In this document: piece by piece, positions 43,190 through 50,242 of the stretch
How positions within the stretch are numbered: position 1 is the first letter of the stretch
Layout: each line of letters opens with the position of its first letter
Position numbers and translations under genes: made by a program
From: Deltaproteobacteria bacterium
GTDB taxonomy: Bacteria > Myxococcota > UBA727 > VGSZ01
DNA length: 55,219 nucleotides
Direction: 5' to 3'
Assembly (NCBI GenBank): GCA_020850995.1
Contig: JADZDP010000057.1
Span: forward strand, 1-55,219
The notes under the pieces: generated by a model
What the model was told of the DNA's origin: nothing
Database searches by the model: none
What the model saw: the letters and a program-made list of their open reading frames with translations, nothing else

Positions 43190-46100
43190 TCAGTGAAAAT
43201 CGCGGGAGGCGAAGGGCAGCTCGAGCTGCGAACGCCCATCGCCGCCGAAGGTGCCGCGCTTGGGCCGCACCTCGGTGACGCCGTGGGCGATGAGGTGCAC
43301 CACCTGGCCGCCCTGGGGCTCTGCCTGCGGGTCACCGGCCTGGCGCTCGATGACGCCGTCGACCAGCAGGAAGTGCGCGTTCACCACGGTGCTTCGCCAA
43401 CGATCGAAGTCTCGGCCCCACACGATGACGTTGACGTGCCCGTGCTCGTCCTCGAGGGTGACGAAGCAGGTGCCGTCGGCCGTGCCCGGGCGCTGCCGGC
43501 CCACCACCAGCCCGAGCGCGCGCACGCGGCTGCCGTGGGGGGCGCGCGCCACCTGCGCCGAGCTGAAGGCGCCCGCGAGCTCCGGCGGCAGCGCGGCGCG
43601 CACGTGGCGCATGGGGTGATCGTGGAGCGACACGCCGGTGCCCGTGTAGTCGAGCAGCAAGAGCTCGGCGGCCGGCGGCGGCGCCAACAGGCCGCGCACG
43701 TCGTCGTCGGGGAGGTGGCGCAAGAGCGGCGGCGTGGCGTGCGCCGTCATGGAGGCCCACACCGCGGCGCGCCGGTGGGGCGCCAGGGTGTCGAAGGCGC
43801 CGGCCCGCGCCAGGGCGCCCAGCACACCCTTGTCGAGCTTCACGCGCCGCGACAGCTCGCTCACGTCGACGTAGGGCCCGCGCGCCGCACGTTCGGCCTC
43901 GATGGCGCGCCCGAGCTCCTCGGGAAGCCCACGGACCAGGCGCAGGCCCACCCGCAGGGCCGGCAGCGCCGCCTGGTTTGGCACGGCCCTCCCCACAGGG
44001 GAGGGATCGAGGGTGGGGGGCGCAGGCTCGAGCGTGTGGTCCCAGCCCGAGTGGTTCACGTCTACCGGCCGCGCGGGCACACCGTGGCGCTGGGCGTCGG
44101 CGATGATCTGCGAGGGCGCGTAGAAGCCCATGGGCAGCGAGTTCAAGAGCGCGCAGGCGAAGTGCGCCGGGTGGTGCGTCTTCAACCAGGCCGAGGCGTA
44201 CACCAGGATGGCGAAGCTGGCCGCGTGGCTCTCGGGGAAGCCGTACTCACCGAAGCCTTTAATCTGCTCGAACAGGCGCTCGGCGAATTCTGCCGACACA
44301 CCACGAGCTTGGAAGCCATCAATCAGGCGCTGTCGATGGCGCAAGAGCTTGCCGCTCTTCTTCCATGCGGCCATGTCGCGCCGCAGCTGATCGGCCTCGC
44401 CCCCCGAGTAGCCCGCGCCCACGATGGCGAGCTTCATCACCTGCTCTTGGAAGAGCGGCACGCCGAGGGTGCGCTCGAGGATGGGCCGCAGGCTCTCATG
44501 GGGGTACTCGACCGGCTCCTCGCCGCTTCGACGCCTGAGGTAGGGATGAACCATGCCGCCCTGGATGGGGCCGGGTCGGATGATGGCCACCTCCACCACC
44601 AGGTCGTAGAAGCAGCGCGGCTTCAGGCGCGGCAGCATGGCCATCTGCGCCCGGCTCTCCACCTGGAAGACGCCGATGGAGTCGGCCCGGCACAGGGCGT
44701 CGTAGACGGCCGGGTCCTCGGGCGGGATGGAGTGCAGGAAGAGCGGCTCGCAGGCGGCGCGCGCGTAGGCGCGGTCGGGGGGCGCGGTGGTGGTGGTGGA
44801 AGAAGAAGAAGAAGAAGGACTGGAACAAGAACAAGAAGAACAAGAAGAACAAGAAATTGGGGCTTGTTCTCCCGCCCCTATCGACGATCGCTGCTCTCGC
44901 GAGAGCAGAGGACCGTGCCCTTCTGAGGGCACGGCTTGCCTGCGCGGTGGGGCATCCGGGGGGGCGGACGGCCCCCCTTCTAGATCTTCCCCCATAGGAA
45001 TGGGGGAAGCCGTGCCGGGTTCGGCAGGCGCGCCTTCCAAAGGTGGCAGGGCCCTCCCCATTCCTATGGGGAGGGATCTAGGGAGGGGGCCGTCGCGATG
45101 ACCGGACGCCCGCCCGCCCCGGCCAGCCGGCGCTCCCTCAGGGCACGATCCCCTGCTCTCGCGAGAGCAGCGATCCTCCATGAAGGAAGCCCGATAAGCC
45201 CCATCTTCTTCAGCCTTTCTTCCTTCTTCAGCCTTTCTTCCTTCTTCAGCCTTTCTTCCTCCTTCAGCCTTTCTTCCTTCCGCTGCCTTTCTGCCCTCTG
45301 CTTGAGCCGAACCCAGCTCCAGGTTCAGAAGCTCCAGGCACTTCCTGATGCACGTGAGCATGCCCAGGCCCAGCACATCCATCTTGAAGAGGCCGAGGGC
45401 CTCCACGTCGTCCTTGTCCCAGGGCAGGATGGTGCGCCGCTCCATGCGCGCGGGCTCAATGGGGCCGAGCGTGGTGATGGGGTCCTCGGTCAGCACGAAG
45501 CCGCCCACGTGGATGCCCAGGTGGCGCGGGTGGCCCTGCAGGCGGCGCGACAGGCGCAAGGTCTCCGCGATGCGCCTCTCGGAAAGATCGAGACCTACCG
45601 CCCGAAGAGCCTGTCCTAGCTCGGGTTTCGACAGCTCGCTGAAGCTCGAGTGCAACAAGAGGTCCGCGATTTTCCCCGTCTGCGCCTCGCTGAGCCCGTA
45701 GACCTTGCCCACCTCGCGCACGGCTGAGCGCCCGCGATAGGAGATGACCTCGCTGACCAGGGCCGCGTGGTTTCGGCCGTACTTGTCGTAGATGGCCTGG
45801 ATGACCTCCTCGCGCCGTTCATGCTCGAAGTCCACGTCGATGTCCGGGGGCTCGCCGCGCTCCTTGGACAAGAAGCGCTCGAACAACAGGCCCATGCGCA
45901 CCGGGTCGATGGAGGTGACCCCCAGGACCCAGCAGACCGCACTGTTGGCCGCCGAGCCGCGCCCTTGGCAGAGGATGCCCTTGTCGCGCGCGATGTCGAC
46001 GATGTCTTTGACCGTAAGAAAGTAGGGGGCCACGTCGAGCTCATCGATGAGGGTGAGCTCATGCTCGAGCTGTTCGCCCACCTCGGGGGGCACGCCGTCG

Positions 46101-47524
46101 GGGTAGCGCTGCAGGGCGCCTTGGTGCACGGCCTGGCGCAGGAGGGCGTTGGGATCGGGTGGGGCGGGGGCGGGAGCCGCAGCAGCAGCAGAAGCAGCAG
46201 AAGAAGAAGAAGAAGAAGAAGAAGTTGGGGCTTGTTCTTTCGCCCCAATCGACGATCGCTGCTCTCGCGAGAGCATGGGACCGTGCCCTTGTGAGGGCAC
46301 GGCTTGCTTGCGTGGTGGGGCATCCGGGGGGGCGGACGGCCCCCCTTCTAGATCTTCCCCCATAGGAATGGGGGAAGCCGTGCCGGGTTCGGCAGGCGCG
46401 CCTTCCGAAGGTGGCAGGGCCCTCCCCATTCCTATGGGGAGGGATCTAGGGAGGGGGCCGTCACGATCACCGGACGCCCGCCCGTCCCGGCCAGCCGGCG
46501 CTCCCACGGGGCACGATCCCATGCTCTCGCGAGAGCAGCGATCGTCGATGAGGGCGGGAGAACAAGCCCCAGGTTCTGCTGCTCTTTGTCCTGCTGTCTC
46601 TTGTCCTGCTGTCTCTTGTTCTCTCGCCCTTGGCTCCGCCGCCAAGCCCTCGTCCGCCCGCCGCTGATAGGTCGGGAACCGATACTTGAGCTGCCCGAGC
46701 TCGAAGCTGCATGCATCCGCCACCTCGCGGGTGCGCAGCAACCACGCCGCGACCTCGTGGGGGAGCGCGCCGCGGCCCCGGGCCAAAATCGCGAGCTCCT
46801 CTGCGCCGCGCATGCGGGCGTGTGCGTTCGGCAAGAGGCGCTGACCTGCGTTCTCGAGCGTCAGGTGCTGGCGGATGCACGTGAGCACGTCGTGCAGGCG
46901 CTTGTCGGCGGCGTCGACCAGAAAGGGCCGCGCCGTGAGCGCCACGGGCACCCCCAGGCGTGCCGATTGCTCGCGGGCGAAGGCCAGGCGCGCCTTGTCC
47001 TCGGGGGTCTTGTGGAAGGCGACGCCAAGGGACAGGCGCGCGCCGAAGGCGTCGTTGAGCTGCTCGAGGGCCACTGGGGCGAAGGGCGGTAGGGCCAAGG
47101 CGAAGAGCCCCGCGGCGCGGGTGAGCACGCGCTCGAGCTTGTGGTCGACGTCGTCCTTCTCGAGGCCCTCCTTGGCGAGGGTGAGGATCTCGCAGAGGTG
47201 GGCCCAGCCCTTCGCGGTGGCGGCGTGCAGCACGAGCGCGCCCTCGTGCAAGAGCAGCTCCGTGCCCGCGATGACGCGCACGCCGTGCTCGCGGCCCGCG
47301 CTGAAGGCGCGCACCACGCCGGCCACGGTGTCGAGGTCGCAGACGGCGACGGCGTCTTGGCCGAGCAGCGCCGCACGCGCCACCACCTCCTCGGGCAGCC
47401 CTGCCCCCGGCCACGCGGCCTCGGCGTCCATGAGCGAGGCGCCGTCGACGGCGCCGCTGCCCTCGACGGTGATGCCCGAGAACGCGGTGCGGGCGCACAG
47501 CTCGACGAAGTCCGTGGCTTGCAT
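43190..47524 (-). CDS. dnaE2: Error-prone DNA polymerase III alpha subunit (DnaE2/ImuC) with two in-frame insertions
   Basis: Translesion C-family polymerase of 1,444 residues against about 1,050 usual. The PHP domain starts TDFVELCARTAFSG; QGRGSAANSAVCWVLG and the catalytic PPDIDVDFEHERREEV (about 558-573) are intact, as are SIGVFQVESRAQMAM and the C-terminal OB fold (CFVTLEDEHGHVNVIVWG). Two inserts of about 115 residues plus low-complexity linkers lie at ~318-433 and ~774-889, both in loops and both encoded by the same 346-bp element. The frame is unbroken, so the enzyme is probably made. GTG at 47545 is an alternative start directly beside a LexA box. SOS induction is inferred. Confidence 0.93.
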   Translation of the reverse strand: MQATDFVELCARTAFSGITVEGSGAVDGASLMDAEAAWPGAGLPEEVVARAALLGQDAVAVCDLDTVAGVVRAFSAGREHGVRVIAGTELLLHEGALVLHAATAKGWAHLCEILTLAKEGLEKDDVDHKLERVLTRAAGLFALALPPFAPVALEQLNDAFGARLSLGVAFHKTPEDKARLAFAREQSARLGVPVALTARPFLVDAADKRLHDVLTCIRQHLTLENAGQRLLPNAHARMRGAEELAILARGRGALPHEVAAWLLRTREVADACSFELGQLKYRFPTYQRRADEGLAAEPRAREQETAGQETAGQRAAEPGACSPALIDDRCSRESMGSCPVGAPAGRDGRASGDRDGPLPRSLPIGMGRALPPSEGAPAEPGTASPIPMGEDLEGGPSAPPDAPPRKQAVPSQGHGPMLSREQRSSIGAKEQAPTSSSSSSSSAASAAAAAPAPAPPDPNALLRQAVHQGALQRYPDGVPPEVGEQLEHELTLIDELDVAPYFLTVKDIVDIARDKGILCQGRGSAANSAVCWVLGVTSIDPVRMGLLFERFLSKERGEPPDIDVDFEHERREEVIQAIYDKYGRNHAALVSEVISYRGRSAVREVGKVYGLSEAQTGKIADLLLHSSFSELSKPELGQALRAVGLDLSERRIAETLRLSRRLQGHPRHLGIHVGGFVLTEDPITTLGPIEPARMERRTILPWDKDDVEALGLFKMDVLGLGMLTCIRKCLELLNLELGSAQAEGRKAAEGRKAEGGRKAEEGRKAEEGRKAEEDGAYRASFMEDRCSRESRGSCPEGAPAGRGGRASGHRDGPLPRSLPIGMGRALPPLEGAPAEPGTASPIPMGEDLEGGPSAPPDAPPRRQAVPSEGHGPLLSREQRSSIGAGEQAPISCSSCSSCSCSSPSSSSSSTTTTAPPDRAYARAACEPLFLHSIPPEDPAVYDALCRADSIGVFQVESRAQMAMLPRLKPRCFYDLVVEVAIIRPGPIQGGMVHPYLRRRSGEEPVEYPHESLRPILERTLGVPLFQEQVMKLAIVGAGYSGGEADQLRRDMAAWKKSGKLLRHRQRLIDGFQARGVSAEFAERLFEQIKGFGEYGFPESHAASFAILVYASAWLKTHHPAHFACALLNSLPMGFYAPSQIIADAQRHGVPARPVDVNHSGWDHTLEPAPPTLDPSPVGRAVPNQAALPALRVGLRLVRGLPEELGRAIEAERAARGPYVDVSELSRRVKLDKGVLGALARAGAFDTLAPHRRAAVWASMTAHATPPLLRHLPDDDVRGLLAPPPAAELLLLDYTGTGVSLHDHPMRHVRAALPPELAGAFSSAQVARAPHGSRVRALGLVVGRQRPGTADGTCFVTLEDEHGHVNVIVWGRDFDRWRSTVVNAHFLLVDGVIERQAGDPQAEPQGGQVVHLIAHGVTEVRPKRGTFGGDGRSQLELPFASRDFH
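44858..45203. repeat. 346-bp palindromic protein-coding element inside dnaE2, copy I
   Basis: Terminal inverted repeats (TGGGGCTT...AAGCCCCA) include CTGCTCTCGCGAGAGCAG near each end. Inner hairpins include CCGTGCCCT-TCTG-AGGGCACGG, and mirrored arms around CCCATAGGAATGGGG form a second inverted pair. It is flanked by (GAA)n on one side and (TTC)n-rich sequence on the other. It is the same length as copy II and closely similar, and it is translated as part of dnaE2. Confidence 0.92.
46226..46571. repeat. 346-bp palindromic protein-coding element inside dnaE2, copy II
   Basis: Its inverted ends match over roughly 58 bases, from TGGGGCTTGTTCT through ATCGACGATCGCTGCTCTCG to CGAGAGCATGGGA. Flanks are (GAA)n/(GCA)n on the left and CTG/TCTTGT-type repeats on the right. 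No stop codon interrupts the dnaE2 frame. Confidence 0.92.
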
Positions 47525-47545
47525 GGCTCGCAACAAGCATGGCAC

Positions 47546-47562
47546 CTGTACAAATGTTCAGC
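47546..47562. promoter_or_regulatory. LexA (SOS) operator upstream of dnaE2
   Basis: CTGTACAAATGTTCAGC agrees at 15 of 17 positions with the consensus CTRHAMRYBYGTTCAGS that I recall for Myxococcus LexA. Its core GTACAAATGTTC is a near palindrome. It ends 22 bp before the chosen dnaE2 ATG, a position suited to repression of that gene. Confidence 0.65.
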
Positions 47563-47704
47563 AAGCGACATTGTTTACAGTTTCTGGATTACGTCTACCG
47601 TTACGGCTCCCCTCCGATCCGACGGTGAGCCCTGCACCTTTTCACCCCGGCGCCGCCGCGGGTCTCCCCTGTACGACGCCGACGACGAGCGTCACGGAGG
47701 ACCG

Positions 47705-48181
47705 ATGCGACGCCTGCTGACCCCCGCCCTGCTCACCCTCGCCCTGCTGGCCCCGAGCGCCGCCTTCGCCAAGGGTGACGGCGCCAAGGCCGAGCGCCAA
47801 AAGCGGCGCTTGGCCTGGGTGTACGACGACAACGGCGACGGCAAGCTCGACGCCGCGGAGAAAGCCACGCTCGACGCTGACCGGGCGCAGCGCAAGGCTG
47901 CACGCGTGGCGCGCGTCGACACCAACCACGACGGCACCATCAGCCCCGAGGAGCGCGCCGTGGCGAAAGACGTGGCGCGTCACCGTCGCGCCGAAAAGAA
48001 GGCCGAGCGCTTGGCCAAGCACGACGCCAACAAGGACGGCACGCTCGATCCCTTGGAGCGCTCGCGCGCCAAGAGCGCGAAGGCGGCGGCGCTCGACAAG
48101 AACAAGGACGGCAAGCTCGACGCCACAGAGACGGCGGCGGCGCGCGCCGCCGCCCGCGCCAGGCTGCAGGGAAAGACCTGA
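47705..48181 (+). CDS. Secreted EF-hand calcium-binding protein
   Basis: A 158-residue protein with a signal peptide (LLTLALLAPSAAFAKGDGAK) and four canonical EF-hand loops: DDNGDGKLDAAE, DTNHDGTISPEE, DANKDGTLDPLE and DKNKDGKLDATE. The spacers are Lys/Arg/Ala-rich helices. GGAGG lies 5 bases before the ATG. Calcium buffering or signalling in the periplasm is likely; partners are not evident. A strong hairpin follows the stop. Confidence 0.88.
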   Translation: MRRLLTPALLTLALLAPSAAFAKGDGAKAERQKRRLAWVYDDNGDGKLDAAEKATLDADRAQRKAARVARVDTNHDGTISPEERAVAKDVARHRRAEKKAERLAKHDANKDGTLDPLERSRAKSAKAAALDKNKDGKLDATETAAARAAARARLQGKT

Positions 48182-48197
48182 GCGCCCCGCGCAGCGA

Positions 48198-48234
48198 GGA
48201 GCCACGGGGGATCACCAGCGATCCCCCGTGCTCC
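48198..48234 (+). terminator. Hairpin after the EF-hand gene
   Basis: CACGGGGGATC and GATCCCCCGTG pair perfectly around ACCAGC, with a further GGAG/CTCC pair beyond one bulge. Located 17 bases after the stop codon; lacks a T-tract, so it may act with Rho or as an mRNA stabiliser. Confidence 0.6.
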
Positions 48235-48278
48235 TGCGGCCTTCAACGCGGTACACGGCGGCCTCCTCCGGAGGTCGT

Positions 48279-49931
48279 ATGGCCAAACCCCCAGGATCCC
48301 TCGCGTTCGTGCTCGTCGCCCTCGCGGCAGCGCCGGCCGTGGCAACGGTGCCGCTCCAGGTCGGCCTTGGTGGCCCGCGCGGCTACGGCACCGACTGTCT
48401 GTCGCCCAACGACGACGGCACCTCGGCCTCCATCGACATCACCCCGGCCTTCCCGGCAGGCCTGCGCTTCTTCACCGGCACGCACACGCGGGTGTTCGTC
48501 AACACCAACGGCAACATCACCTTCAGCGGCGCCGAGCCGGTCTACACGCCGCAGGCCTTTCCGGTGGCATCACGGCCCATGATCGCTGCCTACTGGGCCG
48601 ACATCGACCTGCGCCCCATGACGCACGGCGATTGCCGGGGCCTGGCGCAGTACACGGGCGAGCGCGGCGACGGCGCTTGCCAGAACCCCACGCACAACGG
48701 CACGTGGTGGAAGCTCGAGCCGGGCAAGATGACCATCAGCTGGGACGCGGTGGGCTACTACAGCTGCAAGCTCGACCACGTGATGGACTTCCAGATGGTG
48801 CTGACGGCGGCCGATCAGAGCGGCTGCGGCGCCACCGAAGGCGATTTCGACGTGGAGTTCCGCTTCAACCGCTGCGAGTGGACCACCGGCGACGCCAGCG
48901 GCGGCTCGGGCGGCTTCGGCGGCACCGCGGCGCAGGTGGGCTTCGACGCCGGCAACCTCAGCGACTTCGTGCAGATCGCCGGGTCCATGACGGCCGACAT
49001 CAACACCATCGTGTGCAACGACTCGAACGTGGGCGAGCCCGGGCGCTGGGTCTTTCAGATCCGCGGTGGCACCGTGGTCTGCCCCGACTCGGGCGAGGCC
49101 TGTGACACAGGGCAAGAGGGCGTGTGCGGCATCGGGCGCACTAGTTGCGTGGGTGCCGGCACCGAGTGCCGCGCCGTGGTCACGCCCAGTGACGAGCGCT
49201 GTAACGCCCTCGACGACGACTGCGACGGCACCATCGACGAGGAGGCGCCGTGCGACAACGGCGGCATTTGCGACAACGGCGTGTGCCTGGGGCCCTGCAA
49301 CGAGGTCACGTGCCCCGGCATCGACGAGGCCTGCGTCGACGTCAGCTGCGAGGCGGGCTTCCGTTGCGTCGAGGGCGCGTGCGTTGATGCCTGCGCCGGC
49401 GTCACCTGCCCCGTGGGCACCGACTGCCGCGCCGGGCGCTGCGTCGACTCGTGCGCAGGCTTCGCCTGTGACGAGTGCAGCGTGTGTGTGGACGGCGCGT
49501 GCGAGGCCCGCTGCAGCGAGGGTAGCTGCGGCGCCGGCACCACCTGTCAACCCGATGGCCGCTGCGTCAGCGACTCGTGCGTCGGCGTGAGCTGCGAGCC
49601 GGGCTTCTTCTGCGAGGGCGGTGGCTGCGCCGACGCCTGCACCGGTGCCGTGTGCCCCGAGGGCCAGGCGTGCACCGGCGGGCAGTGCGTCGACGAGAGC
49701 GCGCCGCCACCGACGGACCCGCCCGACGACTCGAACGGCCCTAGCGACCCGAACGATGCCGACGACGACGACGGCGTCCCGCTGTCCCCCGCCAGCGATG
49801 AGGACGAGGATGGCGGCGACGACGGAAGCGCCGACCGCGCCTGCGCGTGCACGAGCAGTGACCGGGGCGACGCGGCGCTCGCGGCGCCGCTTCTTGCCGT
49901 GGTGGCAGCGCTGCTGCGCAGACGTCGATGA
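48279..49931 (+). CDS. NIDO-domain Cys-rich surface protein with MYXO-CTERM-like tail
   Basis: A 550-residue exported protein with GGAGG 5 bases before its ATG. Signal peptide ends AAAPAVAT. A nidogen-like (NIDO) domain spans about 40-250 (RVFVNTNGNITFSGAEPVYT, ASRPMIAAYWADIDLRP). Next is a Stigma-type metal-binding motif (CNALDDDCDGTIDEEAPCDN) and about six Cys repeats of the form CxxxxCPxGxxCxxGxCVD. An acidic Pro/Asp/Asn linker leads to CACTSSDRGDAALAAPLLAV and RRRR, the MYXO-CTERM-like layout. It is probably displayed on the cell surface after processing. Adhesion or matrix roles are inferred. Confidence 0.85.
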   Translation: MAKPPGSLAFVLVALAAAPAVATVPLQVGLGGPRGYGTDCLSPNDDGTSASIDITPAFPAGLRFFTGTHTRVFVNTNGNITFSGAEPVYTPQAFPVASRPMIAAYWADIDLRPMTHGDCRGLAQYTGERGDGACQNPTHNGTWWKLEPGKMTISWDAVGYYSCKLDHVMDFQMVLTAADQSGCGATEGDFDVEFRFNRCEWTTGDASGGSGGFGGTAAQVGFDAGNLSDFVQIAGSMTADINTIVCNDSNVGEPGRWVFQIRGGTVVCPDSGEACDTGQEGVCGIGRTSCVGAGTECRAVVTPSDERCNALDDDCDGTIDEEAPCDNGGICDNGVCLGPCNEVTCPGIDEACVDVSCEAGFRCVEGACVDACAGVTCPVGTDCRAGRCVDSCAGFACDECSVCVDGACEARCSEGSCGAGTTCQPDGRCVSDSCVGVSCEPGFFCEGGGCADACTGAVCPEGQACTGGQCVDESAPPPTDPPDDSNGPSDPNDADDDDGVPLSPASDEDEDGGDDGSADRACACTSSDRGDAALAAPLLAVVAALLRRRR

Positions 49932-49967
49932 GGGCCGCGGCGCCGGCGCCGCTCGGCCCCCGCCAGG

Positions 49968-50135
49968 GTGACGCCGCTGTTCGGCGAGCCGCACCGCTCC
50001 CTCGACGAGCGGGTGTTGCCGCCCGAGGGCACGAGCGTGGTGCAGCCGGTCGCCTGGTCGCTACCGCCGTTGGACCTCATCCCTGAGCTCGCCACCAGGG
50101 CGCCGACCTTCGACTCCCTGCCCGGCAGACGCTGA
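49968..50135 (+). CDS. Possible 55-residue protein in the gap before the STAND regulator
   Basis: The 311-bp gap 49932-50242 holds no recognised gene. One short frame from GTG at 49968 reads VTPLFGEPHRSLDERVLPPE through PGRR with strongly G/C third positions, and shares the frame of the NIDO gene after its stop. It has no convincing ribosome binding site and no known motif. It may be a chance open frame in GC-rich DNA or a decayed C-terminus. Confidence 0.25.
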   Translation: MTPLFGEPHRSLDERVLPPEGTSVVQPVAWSLPPLDLIPELATRAPTFDSLPGRR

Positions 50136-50242
50136 TCCGCCCGCAGACACTTCGCGCCACGCACGAGAAATATCTTTGTTCACAGCACCTTGCCCCCATG
50201 ACAGTGCGCTAACGATCCGCCGGGCATGGACTTTGCGTCAGC

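Noticed and set aside
44858..46571. dnaE2 insertions as inteins or self-splicing introns
   Set aside because: No intein block motifs or terminal His-Asn, and the reading frame stays open through both, which an intron would not require; the two identical palindromic copies fit a mobile element better.
43190..47545. dnaE2 as a pseudogene because of its inserts
   Set aside because: No frameshift or stop is present and all polymerase motifs including PDIDVDF are intact.
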